Part shown: positions 27,574-36,075 of the stretch, one piece after another
How positions within the stretch are numbered: position 1 is the first letter of the stretch
How the letters are laid out: each line of letters begins with the position of its first letter
Made by a program: the position numbers and the translations under genes
Notes under the pieces: model-generated
The model's input: only the letters and a program-made list of their open reading frames with translations
Told to the model about the DNA's origin: nothing
Database searches by the model: none
Assembly (NCBI RefSeq): GCF_001421415.1
Contig: NZ_LMKH01000035.1
Location: 476,958 to 540,957, forward strand
From: Sphingomonas sp. Leaf208
Lineage (GTDB): Bacteria; Pseudomonadota; Alphaproteobacteria; Sphingomonadales; Sphingomonadaceae
DNA length: 64,000 nt
Reading direction: 5' to 3'

Positions 27574-28875
27574 TCACCGACCGACGGCGGTGTAGGCGAA
27601 CCCGGCCTGCTCGACGTCAGCGCGCTGATAGACGTTGCGAAGATCGACCATCACCGGTCCGGCCATCACGCGCTTCAACCGCGCGAGATCGAGTGCGCGA
27701 TAGGCATCCCATTCGGTCACGATCACGACCGCGTCGGCACCCTCGGCCGCATCATAGGCGTCCGCGCAATAGACGAGGTCGGGCATCATCGCCTTGGCGG
27801 GCGCCATGCCTTCGGGATCGTGCGTGCGGACCGTCACGCCGGCGTCGGCGAGCGCGGTCGCGATCGCGAGACTCGGAGCGTCGCGCATGTCGTCGGTGTT
27901 GGGCTTGAACGTCAGCCCGAGCAGCGCGACTGTCTTGCCACGCGGATTGTCGCCCAGCGCATGGAGCACCTTGCGGCCCATCGCGCGCTTGCGGCTGTCG
28001 TTCACCTTCACGACGGCTTCGACGATGTGGACCGGGGTGTCGTAATCCTCGGCGGTCTTGAGCAGCGCCAGCGTGTCCTTGGGGAAGCACGAGCCGCCAT
28101 AGCCCGGCCCGGCATGGAGGAATTTCTTGCCGATCCGGTTGTCGAGCCCGATCCCGCGCGACACATCGTGCACGTCCGCGCCGACCGCTTCGCACAGGTC
28201 CGCGATCTCGTTGATGAAGGTGATCTTGGTCGCGAGGAACGCGTTGGCCGCGTATTTGATCAGCTCGGACGTGCGGCGACCGACGAACAGGATCGGCGAT
28301 TCGTTGAGGTAGAGCGGACGATAGACGTCGCGCATGACCTGCTTGGCGCGCTCGTCTTCGGTACCAATGACGATGCGGTCGGGGCGCTTGAAGTCGCCGA
28401 TTGCGGCGCCTTCGCGGAGGAACTCTGGGTTGGAAACCACCGCGACGTCGATGTCGGGACGCTTCTCTCGCAGGATAGCCTCGACGCGGTCGCCGGTGCC
28501 GACCGGAACGGTCGACTTGGTCACGACCACGGTCGGGCCGGTGACCGCCGCGGCGATCTCTTCGGTCGCGGCGAACACGTAGCTGAGATCGGCATGACCA
28601 TCACCGCGCCTCGACGGCGTGCCGACCGCGATGAAGATCGCGTCGGCTTCCGCGACGGCGCTGGCGAGATCGGTGGTGAAGGTCAGCCGCCCCGCGGCGA
28701 CATTGGACGCGACGAGCTGGTCGAGGCCGGGCTCGAAGATCGGCATGCGGCCGGCATGCAGCGCATCGATCTTCGACTGGTCCTTGTCGACGCAGATCAC
28801 GTCATGCCCGAAATCCGAAAAGCAGGCGCCGGACACCAGGCCGACATAGCCAGAACCGATCATCGTGATACGCAT
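27574..28875 (-). CDS. ugd: UDP-glucose 6-dehydrogenase
   Basis: Oxidises UDP-glucose to UDP-glucuronate with two NAD, feeding exopolysaccharide and sphingolipid-sugar synthesis. The 433-residue protein opens with the dinucleotide fold MRITMIGSGYVGLVSGACF, carries the catalytic cysteine C263 in GYGGSCFPKDT, and has GLTFKPNTDDMRDAPSL in the C-terminal domain. It is monocistronic, upstream of tetR on the same strand. Glucuronic acid is a component of sphingan polysaccharides and of sphingomonad glycosphingolipids, which suits the host. Confidence 0.96.
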   Translation of the reverse strand: MRITMIGSGYVGLVSGACFSDFGHDVICVDKDQSKIDALHAGRMPIFEPGLDQLVASNVAAGRLTFTTDLASAVAEADAIFIAVGTPSRRGDGHADLSYVFAATEEIAAAVTGPTVVVTKSTVPVGTGDRVEAILREKRPDIDVAVVSNPEFLREGAAIGDFKRPDRIVIGTEDERAKQVMRDVYRPLYLNESPILFVGRRTSELIKYAANAFLATKITFINEIADLCEAVGADVHDVSRGIGLDNRIGKKFLHAGPGYGGSCFPKDTLALLKTAEDYDTPVHIVEAVVKVNDSRKRAMGRKVLHALGDNPRGKTVALLGLTFKPNTDDMRDAPSLAIATALADAGVTVRTHDPEGMAPAKAMMPDLVYCADAYDAAEGADAVVIVTEWDAYRALDLARLKRVMAGPVMVDLRNVYQRADVEQAGFAYTAVGR

Positions 28876-29006
28876 GGACGTTCCCCGTAAAAGCCGCGCG
28901 ACCTATCGAGACTAATGCGCGCGGGTGCAAGCTGGCGGGCGCAACCAAAGCGGAGCATACCGGTTGAAACTTCGACCAAATGGCAGCGCAACACAGGAGA
29001 GAGACG

Positions 29007-29453
29007 ATGGCTGACGACTTCAAGCAGGCAGTCGATGACGGTGCGAACGCGAGCAAGGCGGCGACCGATCGCGCGGCGGACGCGGCCAAGGGCGCCGCGG
29101 ACACGATGCGCGACCATGCCGAGAAAGCACGCGATGCGTTCTCGGAGAAGGTCGTCGATCCGGCGCGGCGCGCAGGCGAGGCGATGAAGGAGTCGGGCGG
29201 CAAGATCGCCGAGGGCGGCGCGACGATCGGCAAGGCTATGATCGACCAGGCCGAGCAGAACGCGCGCGAGGCCTTCGCGGCGATGCGCGAGGCGGCGAGC
29301 GCCAGCGACCTGACTCAGGTGATGAAGATCCAGGGCGACTACCTGCGCGAGCAGAGCCAGCGCAGCATGAGCCAGGCACGCGAGATCGGCGAGCTGATCA
29401 TGAAGTTCGGCAAGGACGCGGTCGCGCCGTTGCAGGGCGGCGGGATCAAGTAA
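29007..29453 (+). CDS. Phasin-like protein
   Basis: A 148-residue helical protein starting MADDFKQAVDDGANASKAAT, with a strong ribosome-binding site (CAGGAGAG). The N half is very rich in A, K, D and E, like a LEA or phasin N-terminal region. The C half (NAREAFAAMREAASASDLTQVMKIQGDYLREQSQRSM) matches the phasin_2 pattern. Phasins coat polyhydroxyalkanoate granules; no PHA synthase gene lies in this window, so the granule role is inferred from the family only. It is convergent with pit, with two strong hairpins between the stops. Confidence 0.8.
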   Translation: MADDFKQAVDDGANASKAATDRAADAAKGAADTMRDHAEKARDAFSEKVVDPARRAGEAMKESGGKIAEGGATIGKAMIDQAEQNAREAFAAMREAASASDLTQVMKIQGDYLREQSQRSMSQAREIGELIMKFGKDAVAPLQGGGIK

Positions 29454-29467
29454 GCCGACCGGCCGAT

Positions 29468-29547
29468 ACGCCGCTCTCCGTTCCGGGTGGAGCGGCGTAC
29501 GGACGAGCAAGAACGCCGCCGCTCCGATACGATGACGGAGCGGCGGC
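29468..29547. terminator. Two hairpins between convergent genes
   Basis: The second hairpin is a perfect 11-bp stem (29515-29525 with 29537-29547, GCCGCCGCTCC/GGAGCGGCGGC). The first, at about 29468-29498, repeats the CGCCGCTC/GAGCGGCG arms. They sit between the phasin and pit stops. Neither has a long T run, though TTCTTGCTCG follows the second one on the minus strand, so bidirectional termination is probable but not certain. Confidence 0.55.
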
Positions 29548-29571
29548 AGGGCAGCCTCAACTATTTCTGGC

Positions 29572-30570
29572 TTAGACGAACAGTCCCACGAGCCAGTACG
29601 TGCCTGCACCGATCAACCCGGCGGCGGGCAAAGTGAGCGTCCAGGCTACGACGATGTTGCTGGCGACGTTCCAGCGGACGGCGGATAACCTCCGCGCGGC
29701 GCCGACTCCGACGATCGAGCCGGTGATGGTGTGAGTCGACGATACGGGAATGCCCCAGAACGTCGCAGCGAACAGCGTGATAGCACCGCCGGTTTCCGCA
29801 CAGAACCCTTGTGCTGGGGTGAGGCGGGTAATCTTCGAGCCCATCGTGTGGACGATCCGCCAGCCGCCCGACAGCGTGCCGAGCGCCATCGCAGCCTGGC
29901 AGGACAGGACGACCCAGAGTGGCACGTGGAATTCGCCGCCGAGCAGGCCCTGCGAATACAGCAGGACGGCGATGATCCCCATGGTCTTCTGCGCATCGTT
30001 GCCGCCGTGGCCGAGCGAATAGAGCGCGGCCGAGATCAGCTGGAGCTTGCGGAAACGCTTGTCGACGCCGAGCGGGGTGAGCTTGAGGCTCGTCCACGCG
30101 ACGATCAGCACTAGGACCAGCGCGAGCATCAGGCCAATCGCCGGCGAGGCGAAGATCGCGAGGACGGTCTTGATCACGCCGCTCCAGACGATCGCGCTGA
30201 AGCCGATCTTGGCGATGCCGGCGCCCAGCAGCCCGCCGATCAGCGCGTGGCTGCTGCTCGACGGGATGCCGAGCACCCAAGTGATGACGTTCCACGCGAT
30301 CGCCCCCATCAGCGCGGCAAAGATCACCTGTGCGTCGATGACGTGTGCCTGGACGATGCCGGTGCCGACGGTCTGCGCGACGTGGAGGCCGAAGACGGCG
30401 AACGCGATGAAGTTGAAGAACGCGGCCCAGAGGACGGCGTATTGCGGCTTCAGCACGCGCGTCGACACGACGGTGGCGATCGAGTTCGCCGCGTCGTGAA
30501 GGCCGTTCAGGAAGTCGAACAGCAGCGCGATGCCGATGAGACCGATGAGGAGGGGGAGGGAGAGGATCAT
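29572..30570 (-). CDS. pit: PiT-family inorganic phosphate transporter
   Basis: Inner-membrane low-affinity phosphate (metal-phosphate) symporter, 332 residues, about ten membrane segments. Family marks are the repeated signatures FDFLNGLHDAANSIATVVST near the N terminus and GIPVSSTHTITGSIVGVG near the C terminus, together with SLGHGGNDAQKTMG. The DUF47 gene lies 310 bp upstream on the same strand with two repeats between, the usual DUF47-Pit pairing. Confidence 0.93.
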   Translation of the reverse strand: MILSLPLLIGLIGIALLFDFLNGLHDAANSIATVVSTRVLKPQYAVLWAAFFNFIAFAVFGLHVAQTVGTGIVQAHVIDAQVIFAALMGAIAWNVITWVLGIPSSSSHALIGGLLGAGIAKIGFSAIVWSGVIKTVLAIFASPAIGLMLALVLVLIVAWTSLKLTPLGVDKRFRKLQLISAALYSLGHGGNDAQKTMGIIAVLLYSQGLLGGEFHVPLWVVLSCQAAMALGTLSGGWRIVHTMGSKITRLTPAQGFCAETGGAITLFAATFWGIPVSSTHTITGSIVGVGAARRLSAVRWNVASNIVVAWTLTLPAAGLIGAGTYWLVGLFV

Positions 30571-30596
30571 GCCGCCGCTCCGGACGCCGTCGGACT

Positions 30597-30699
30597 CCCC
30601 TCCCTGGAAGGGAGGGGCAGGGGGTGGGTCGGTATGGGGCGGGTGTCACGATCCGTCTCGGGCCGACCCACCCCCAACCCCTCCCTTCCAGGGAGGGGA
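30597..30699. repeat. Paired-palindrome element, family B
   Basis: CCCCTCCCTGGAAGGGAGGGG followed by GGGGGTGGG on the left is mirrored by CCCACCCCC and CCCCTCCCTTCCAGGGAGGGG on the right. The outer flank GGGGAGCAGA matches the flank of family A copies. Located between the DUF47 and pit genes. Confidence 0.85.
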
Positions 30700-30738
30700 G
30701 CAGATGCGGTTGCTCCAAGCGTTATCGCTCGCTCACAG

Positions 30739-30846
30739 CCACCACCCCGGCGGAGGCCGGGGCCCAGTTGGAGAGGTCGCAGTGATGACGCGCCGCCCTC
30801 AATTGTTGCCGTCCCCCAACTGGACCCCGGCCTTCGCCGGGGGGGA
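30739..30846. repeat. Paired-palindrome element, family E
   Basis: CCACCCCGGCGGAGGCCGGGG with CCCAGTTGG on the left; CCAACTGGA and CCCCGGCCTTCGCCGGGG on the right. Adjacent to the family B element in the same gap. Confidence 0.85.
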
Positions 30847-30879
30847 GTTCTGCGGGAGGTCGCGGACCCAAGCGACACA

Positions 30880-31527
30880 TCAAGCATGGTCGATGACCAG
30901 CCCCTGGATCTCGTTCGCGACGTCTTCGAAGCGGTCAACGATCTTTTCCAGGCTGCTGTAGATCTCGCGGTTGATGATGAAGGTCATCGGATCCGCACTG
31001 ATCTTCGACGCCTGGAACAGCGCGCGCAGGCCCGTATCGTGGATATCGTCGGCATGCCCCTCGATCTGGATCAGGCGCGCGGTCAGGTCGTGCAACCGGC
31101 CTGCGTTGGTGCCGAGCGACCGCAGCAGCGGGATCGCCTCCGCGGTGATCCGCGCGGCCTCGACGATGATGCCGGCCATGTCGCGCATCTGCGGCGAGAA
31201 CTCGGTCACCTCGTACAGCGCGATCGCGTTGGCCGTGCCGTTCATCTGGTCGATCGCGTCGTCCATCACGCCGATCAGGTCGGTGATCGCGCTGCGGTCG
31301 AACGGCGTCACGAACACGCGGCGGACGTCTTGGAGAACCTCGCGCGTGATATCGTCTGCCTCGTGCTCGCGCTTGACGATCTCGGCGATCTGACCCTCGA
31401 TCGAGCCTTCGCCGTGGAGCAGCCGTGCGAGTGCATCGGCGCCGGCGACCAAGGTCGCGGCATGCGCGTCGAACAGTTCGAAGAACCGTCCCTGCTTCGG
31501 CATCAGCGACTGGAACCAGCCCAGCAT
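30880..31527 (-). CDS. DUF47 (PhoU-like) partner of the phosphate transporter
   Basis: A 215-residue helical protein of the DUF47 family, remote relatives of PhoU, which regulate or assist Pit transporters. It starts MLGWFQSLMPKQGRFFELFD and includes VKREHEADDITREVLQDVRR, a metal-binding pattern E-x-x-x-D of the family, and IEGHADDIHDTGLRALF, its repeat. ATG 31527 has AAAAGGAG 8 nt upstream. It lies in the same frame as the upstream Nudix domain, with no stop between. Located upstream of pit on the same strand. Confidence 0.88.
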   Translation of the reverse strand: MLGWFQSLMPKQGRFFELFDAHAATLVAGADALARLLHGEGSIEGQIAEIVKREHEADDITREVLQDVRRVFVTPFDRSAITDLIGVMDDAIDQMNGTANAIALYEVTEFSPQMRDMAGIIVEAARITAEAIPLLRSLGTNAGRLHDLTARLIQIEGHADDIHDTGLRALFQASKISADPMTFIINREIYSSLEKIVDRFEDVANEIQGLVIDHA

Positions 31528-31971
31528 CGGAATTCTCCTTTTCGCACTCGTGCGCACGGCGGGTAAGATACGTTGCGCGAGCGACGCCGGGATCGGCGGC
31601 TCGCGGAAAGCAGCGATGAGCGCCTTCAGGCCGGGCTCATTGACAGCCTCCGCCGCGCGATCAAGCGTAAACCAGCGTGTGTCGCGTTGATGACGCTCGG
31701 GCCAGTCGTCGAGCTGCTCGACGAACGCTAGCGGAAACACCGTCACGATCATGTCGCGGTAGCGGCCGGTGCGGCGGCGTTTGCGGTACGCGAACTGTCC
31801 GACAGGCGAGGGGCAGGAAATGCCGCGGATGCCGGCTTCTTCGTACGCCTCCTGCGCGGCGGCCTCGTGGCTGGCGAGGCCTACAATGGGGTTGCCCTTG
31901 GGGATCACCCAGCGGCCGGTGTCGCGCGAGGTGATCAGCATCACGCGGGCGTGGCCGGCTTCGTCGATCAC
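30880..31971 (-). CDS. Nudix hydrolase reading frame continuing in frame into DUF47
   Basis: One uninterrupted frame of 363 codons from GTG 31971. Residues 1-135 are a Nudix hydrolase: VMLITSRDTGRWVIPKGN, a Nudix box with GLASHEAAAQEAYEEAGI (the usual arginine of the RE-x-x-EE core is Q), and RDMIVTVFPLAFVEQLDDWPE, as in diphosphoinositol or diadenosine polyphosphate hydrolases of alphaproteobacteria. Residues 149-363 are the DUF47 protein. There is no stop between them, yet the DUF47 ATG has its own strong ribosome-binding site. So a fused product, a separate Nudix product ended by no stop, or both, are possible. The Nudix start is uncertain: no ATG lies upstream in frame. Confidence 0.7.
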   Translation of the reverse strand: MIDEAGHARVMLITSRDTGRWVIPKGNPIVGLASHEAAAQEAYEEAGIRGISCPSPVGQFAYRKRRRTGRYRDMIVTVFPLAFVEQLDDWPERHQRDTRWFTLDRAAEAVNEPGLKALIAAFREPPIPASLAQRILPAVRTSAKRRIPMLGWFQSLMPKQGRFFELFDAHAATLVAGADALARLLHGEGSIEGQIAEIVKREHEADDITREVLQDVRRVFVTPFDRSAITDLIGVMDDAIDQMNGTANAIALYEVTEFSPQMRDMAGIIVEAARITAEAIPLLRSLGTNAGRLHDLTARLIQIEGHADDIHDTGLRALFQASKISADPMTFIINREIYSSLEKIVDRFEDVANEIQGLVIDHA

Positions 31972-32193
31972 ATAGGGAAGTGCGCCGATCTGCTCGATGG
32001 TTCGGGTCCTCGCACCCGCAGAATCGCGGGGAAAGTCGGGAGCTTATACCCGGTTTTTACGCAAGAATAGCGGCGCGGCGGAGAGTTTTCGGACCGTCGC
32101 CACGGGTCCATTTCTGTCCCATTGCCGGACGCCGCTCCCTTAACCACCTTTGTCACTGGTCGAATTGGTAAACGCGACGTTAACGTTTGCATC

Positions 32194-32358
32194 ATGACCA
32201 GACGCCTAGTCCTCACCAACGAAGCCGCCCGCCATCCGATGCGCCGTTCGCTGCCGCCACCGGTGATCGCGAGCGCGAGGAACGACGATCAGGACGTGAA
32301 GCTGTTCCTGCTTAGCTTCGCCGCGTTCTTTACGTGCTTCTACAGCTTCATTTTTTGA
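32194..32358 (+). CDS. Small membrane-anchored protein, 54 residues
   Basis: From ATG 32194 the product begins MTRRLVLTNEAARHPMRRSL, is basic for about 35 residues, and ends in one hydrophobic segment VKLFLLSFAAFFTCFYSFIF, a C-terminal membrane anchor. An in-frame start 72 nt earlier is possible but less likely. Function unknown. It precedes the family F repeat. The tail pattern and clean codon bias support a real small gene. Confidence 0.6.
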   Translation: MTRRLVLTNEAARHPMRRSLPPPVIASARNDDQDVKLFLLSFAAFFTCFYSFIF

Positions 32359-32365
32359 CTACATT

Positions 32366-32436
32366 CCGTTCGCCCTGAGCGAAGTCGAAGGGCACGTCCC
32401 GGGCGAAGGTGCTTCGACTTCGCTCAGCACGAACGG
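32366..32436. repeat. Paired-palindrome element, family F
   Basis: CCGTTCGCCCTGAGCGAAG with TCGAAGGGC on the left is mirrored by GCTTCGA and CTTCGCTCAGCACGAACGG on the right, about 71 bp in all. It is the only copy of this family in the window and lies between the stops of the convergent small gene and the LplT-like gene. Confidence 0.8.
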
Positions 32437-32459
32437 ATGCGGGTGGGCCGGTGAACGAG

Positions 32460-33785
32460 CTACCCCTTCAGCGTCGGCAAACAGCCGATCGCGTCGTCGT
32501 CGCACGCGCGGTGCAGCTTCTGCGCCAGCCATGCCGAGACGAGGCACATCGCCGCGACCAGGAACAGCATGTCTTCGGGCGTCACGCCCATCGCGGTGAT
32601 ACCGATCACGAGGATCGAGCCGATCGTCATCGCGCCCGAATTGACGACGTTGTTCGCCGCCACGGTGCGCGCGGTCTGGTCCTTCTCGACGGTGGTCGTC
32701 AGGAACGCATAGAGCGGCACGACGAACATCCCGCCGGTGATCGCGATCGCCAGCAGCGTCGCCAGCACGGGGATCGCGCCCGGCTGATGGATGAATCCGG
32801 CCCAATCGTAATAATGTCCCGGAGCCGCGGGCGTCCAGTTCCTCGCGAGGAACGAGAACAGCACCACGAACCCGCCCATCGCGATCACCGACGCGGGCGA
32901 GAACTTCGCGGAAATCCGCCCGCGCAGCATCGAGTTGATCACCACCGAGCCGATCGCGACGCCGACCGAGAACACCGCGATCACGAAGCTCGCGACTCGC
33001 TCGTCGGCGGTCAGCACGTTCTTGACCAGCGGCGGGAAGACGATGATCAGCACCGCGCCGATCGTCCAGAAGAAGCTGATCGCGACGATCGCGAGGAACA
33101 GGCGGGGGATATGCAGCGTCGCGCTGATCAACCGCCACGACGCGGTGAACGGGTTGTAATCGAGCTTGAGCGGCGGGCCTTCGCGCGGTGCTGGCGGCAC
33201 TTGGCGGCCGGAGAACCAGCCGATCACGGCAACGATCAAGACGCTGGCAGCCGCACCCTCGATCGGGATCCAGCCTGCCGTCACCGTGCCCAGCAGGATC
33301 GCTAGATACGTTCCGGCCTCGACGAGGCCCGTGCCACCAAGCACGTCGCACGGTTTCAGATGCTGCGGCAGGATCGCGTATTTGATCGGCCCGAAGAACG
33401 TCGAGTGCACGCCGAGGCACAGCACCGCGCCGAGCATCAGCCCGATCCCCAGCGACGGGTGCCCAGCACGCGCGACCATCAGGCCGGTCGCGCCAAGCAG
33501 CATTATGCCGATCTCGACCGTCTTCACGATCCGGATGATCCGCGCCTTGTCTTCGCTGTCCGCCAATTGCCCGGCAAGCGCGGACAGCAGGAAGAACGGC
33601 AGGATGCCGAGTCCCGTCGCCAGCGCGTTGAAGTTCGCCTCCATCTTCGGATCGTTGAAGACGGCATAGGTCGCGAACAGGACCATCGAGGTCTTGAACA
33701 GATTATCGTTGAACGCGCCGAGAAACTGCGTGGTGAACAGGGGCAGGAAGCGACGTTGCTTCAGCAACCCGAGGGCATTGAGCAT
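32460..33785 (-). CDS. LplT-like MFS transporter (lysophospholipid)
   Basis: A 441-residue inner-membrane protein with about twelve hydrophobic segments. The opening RRFLPLFTTQFLGAFNDNLFK and the segment GVHSTFFGPIKYAILPQHL are marks of the LplT group of lysophospholipid flippases, which in many alphaproteobacteria are fused to acyltransferase domains; here the transporter stands alone. The divergent neighbour is pgsA, so a phospholipid context is consistent. ATG 33785. Substrate is inferred from the family. Confidence 0.85.
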   Translation of the reverse strand: MLNALGLLKQRRFLPLFTTQFLGAFNDNLFKTSMVLFATYAVFNDPKMEANFNALATGLGILPFFLLSALAGQLADSEDKARIIRIVKTVEIGIMLLGATGLMVARAGHPSLGIGLMLGAVLCLGVHSTFFGPIKYAILPQHLKPCDVLGGTGLVEAGTYLAILLGTVTAGWIPIEGAAASVLIVAVIGWFSGRQVPPAPREGPPLKLDYNPFTASWRLISATLHIPRLFLAIVAISFFWTIGAVLIIVFPPLVKNVLTADERVASFVIAVFSVGVAIGSVVINSMLRGRISAKFSPASVIAMGGFVVLFSFLARNWTPAAPGHYYDWAGFIHQPGAIPVLATLLAIAITGGMFVVPLYAFLTTTVEKDQTARTVAANNVVNSGAMTIGSILVIGITAMGVTPEDMLFLVAAMCLVSAWLAQKLHRACDDDAIGCLPTLKG

Positions 33786-33899
33786 GACGGGAAATAGCCC
33801 TGATCGTTGCGGTAATGTGTCGAACCCTTAGCCGAGCGTCATCCGCACGCCAACGTTAAACCGGTTTCGCCCCGCGACCGACCGGTATAGGGGTGGTGG

Positions 33900-34451
33900 G
33901 TGCTGAGCTTGCCTAACCTCCTGACATTGTCGCGGATCGTCGCGGTGCCCCTGCTGGTCTGGTTCCTGTGGTGGCCCGACTGGGAGGCCGGGTACGGCAT
34001 CGCCTTCGTGCTGTACTGCCTGATGGGCATCACCGATTATTTCGACGGATACCTCGCGCGGTCGAGCGGCGCGGTATCGCGGCTAGGGATTTTCCTGGAT
34101 CCGATCGCGGACAAGATCATGGTCGCGGCGGTTATCCTGATCTTGGTCGGCACGCGGGATATCGCCGGCATTCATGTCATCGCCGCGCTGGTGATCCTGT
34201 TGCGCGAGATCGCGGTGTCGGGATTGCGCGAGTTCCTGGCGCAGGTGCAGGTTTCGGTCCCGGTATCGCAGCTCGCCAAGTGGAAGACGACGCTGCAGCT
34301 CGTGTCGCTCGGCGGGATCATCCTTGGCGGTTCGGTGCCCGAGATGGTCTGGGTGCACACCGTCGGCATCGTCGCGCTGTGGGGCGCGGCTGTCCTTACG
34401 TTGCTGACTGGGTGGGATTATCTCCGCGTCGGCCTGAAGCACATGGACTAA
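33900..34451 (+). CDS. pgsA: CDP-diacylglycerol-glycerol-3-phosphate 3-phosphatidyltransferase
   Basis: Inner-membrane enzyme making phosphatidylglycerophosphate, the committed step to phosphatidylglycerol and cardiolipin, 183 residues. The CDP-alcohol phosphotransferase signature D-G-x2-A-R-x8-G-x3-D-x3-D is complete in YFDGYLARSSGAVSRLGIFL and the following DPIADK. GTG 33900 is the start, reading LSLPNLLTLSRIVAVPLLVW. It leads a pgsA-moaD-moaE operon, a pairing common in alphaproteobacteria. Confidence 0.95.
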   Translation: MLSLPNLLTLSRIVAVPLLVWFLWWPDWEAGYGIAFVLYCLMGITDYFDGYLARSSGAVSRLGIFLDPIADKIMVAAVILILVGTRDIAGIHVIAALVILLREIAVSGLREFLAQVQVSVPVSQLAKWKTTLQLVSLGGIILGGSVPEMVWVHTVGIVALWGAAVLTLLTGWDYLRVGLKHMD

Positions 34452-34453
34452 TC

Positions 34454-34711
34454 ATGACGATACGGATGGTGTATTTCGCCTGGGTACGCGAGCGTATCGG
34501 CACGGGTGAGGAGTCGGTCGAGCCGCCGGCAAGCGTCGTGACGGTAGCGGATCTGGTCGACTGGCTGGCGGAAACGAGCCCGGCGCATGCGGGGGCGTTC
34601 GAGAACCGATCGCGGTTGCGCGCGGCGATCGATCAGGATTTCGTGCCGCTTGATACGCCGATCGGTCGCGCGCAAGAGATCGCGATCTTCCCACCGGTAA
34701 CCGGCGGATGA
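34454..34711 (+). CDS. moaD: Molybdopterin synthase small subunit MoaD
   Basis: An 85-residue ubiquitin-like sulfur carrier that donates sulfur to precursor Z in molybdenum cofactor synthesis. It starts MTIRMVYFAWVRERIGTGEE and ends in the essential C-terminal glycines (FPPVTGG), which are adenylated and thiocarboxylated by MoeB. It starts 2 nt after pgsA and overlaps moaE by ATGA. Confidence 0.93.
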   Translation: MTIRMVYFAWVRERIGTGEESVEPPASVVTVADLVDWLAETSPAHAGAFENRSRLRAAIDQDFVPLDTPIGRAQEIAIFPPVTGG

Positions 34712-35157
34712 TCCACATCTCGGTCCAGCAGTCGCCGATCGATATCGCCGCGGAGATGACGCGCGCTGAGGCGGCAGGGGCGGGCGCGGTGGCGACGTTT
34801 ACTGGCTTGGTTCGCGCGGACGACGGCGTCGGTACGCTAGAACTCGAACATTATCCCGGCGCGACTGAAGTGGCGTTGCTCAAGGTAGCGGAAGGCGCGA
34901 TCGAGCGTTGGTCGCTGAGTGCCGCGATCATCGTGCACCGCGTCGGGCCGATGCATCCGGGAGAGCGGATCGTGTTCGTCGCAGCGACGGCGGCGCATCG
35001 CGGCGCTGCGCTCGAGGCCTGCGCGTATCTGATCGATCGGCTGAAGACTGACGCGCCATTTTGGAAGCGCGAAACGCGTGGCACTGAAGCTAGCTGGGTC
35101 GAAGCGCGTGATGGCGACCACGCCGCCGCTGCTAGATGGGATATGTCGAAGGGCTAA
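34708..35157 (+). CDS. moaE: Molybdopterin synthase large subunit MoaE
   Basis: Catalytic subunit of molybdopterin synthase, 149 residues. The conserved core GAVATFTGLVRADD, HYPGATEVALLKVAEGAI and the active-site region CAYLIDRLKTDAPFWKRE are all present. Its start overlaps moaD (ATGA), so the two subunits are made together. Last gene of the operon; a family D repeat and a strong hairpin follow. Confidence 0.95.
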   Translation: MIHISVQQSPIDIAAEMTRAEAAGAGAVATFTGLVRADDGVGTLELEHYPGATEVALLKVAEGAIERWSLSAAIIVHRVGPMHPGERIVFVAATAAHRGAALEACAYLIDRLKTDAPFWKRETRGTEASWVEARDGDHAAAARWDMSKG

Positions 35158-35167
35158 CCCAAAGAAT

Positions 35168-35222
35168 GTTCTTCCGCAAAGGCGGGAGCCCAGACTCGGT
35201 CCCTGCCTTCGCGGGGAAACAA
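35168..35222. repeat. Paired-palindrome element, family D
   Basis: TTCTTCCGCAAAGGCGGGA and CCCTGCCTTCGCGGGGAAACAAA around CCCAGACTCGG. The left arm has diverged from the other copies (CCGCAAAGG instead of CCGCGAAGG). It lies 10 nt after moaE. Confidence 0.8.
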
Positions 35223-35227
35223 AGTAG

Positions 35228-35263
35228 TGCGGGCCGCGCTCCCGGATGGGATCGCGGCCCGCA
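35228..35263. terminator. Hairpin between convergent moaE and fasciclin genes
   Basis: A perfect 11-bp stem (35228-35238 with 35253-35263, TGCGGGCCGCG/CGCGGCCCGCA) with a 14-nt loop, 7 nt past the fasciclin stop. On the minus strand it is followed by CTACTTTGTTT, so it probably ends the fasciclin transcript. Confidence 0.65.
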
Positions 35264-35269
35264 GTCACA

Positions 35270-35947
35270 TTAGCCGAGCTTGGGAACGCTCATGCCGTTG
35301 GTGAGATGAACGACGCCGTTCGTCTCCTTGATGTCCGCCGTATCGACATACGACTTGATACCGGCCGTGTCGGTCAACTCGATGTTTCCGTTCGGCCCGA
35401 GTCCTGCGATCAACGGCTGGCCTGCCAGCGTCGTCAACGTGGCCTTGCCGCCGCCCGCAGTGATCTGCGCCTTCAACTGGTCCGCAGTCAGCGCACCGGC
35501 AACGACGTGATACTTGATGATCGTCGCCAGCGTCGGTGCCGACTCAGGCTTCAATAGCGTGTCGAGCGCACCGGCCGGAAGGCGCGTGAAGGCCTCGTCG
35601 CTCGGCGCGAACAGCGTGTACGGACCAGGGCCTGCGAGCGTCGCCTGCAACTTCGCAGCGGTTACCAGCTTCGCCAGCGTCGCGCGGTTCGGCAGCGTCG
35701 GCAGTGCAGCGGCGATGGTCGTCGTTGCCGCGGCAGTCGGGGCGGCGGGCGCGCCCGGCTGTTGCGGAGCAACCGCGGTGCCGGGTGCCGCCGGAGTGGT
35801 TGGCATCGCTGGCATCGCCGTCTGTGGTGCGGCCGGTGCCGCAGTCGGCGGCGCGGTTGGCGCTGCCGTCTGGGCAGTCGCACCAGTGGCAATAAACAGG
35901 CTCGTTGCCGCAGCAATCATAAGGTTGGTCTTAACAGTCATCTGCAA
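35270..35947 (-). CDS. Secreted fasciclin-domain protein
   Basis: A 225-residue exported protein: signal peptide (MIAAATSLFIATGATAQT region), then an extremely alanine-, proline- and threonine-rich linker to about residue 75, then one fasciclin (FAS1) domain. FAS1 marks are PNRATLAKLVTAAKL, GPYTLFAPSDEAFTRLP, IIKYHVVAGALTADQL and NGVVHLTNGMSVPKLG. FAS1 domains mediate adhesion or bind ligands on the cell surface. A second FAS1 gene follows upstream on the same strand; the similarity suggests duplication. Confidence 0.9.
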   Translation of the reverse strand: MQMTVKTNLMIAAATSLFIATGATAQTAAPTAPPTAAPAAPQTAMPAMPTTPAAPGTAVAPQQPGAPAAPTAAATTTIAAALPTLPNRATLAKLVTAAKLQATLAGPGPYTLFAPSDEAFTRLPAGALDTLLKPESAPTLATIIKYHVVAGALTADQLKAQITAGGGKATLTTLAGQPLIAGLGPNGNIELTDTAGIKSYVDTADIKETNGVVHLTNGMSVPKLG

Positions 35948-36075
35948 CTCCAGAGATTGTGATTGGGACGGATGAAACTCTAACGATGGAAATTGGGGAT
36001 CGAGGCGGTAATCTCAACTATTTGACCGACAGGCCGTATCGACTATACGATGAACCGAGCCTGGCTAACTCATAT

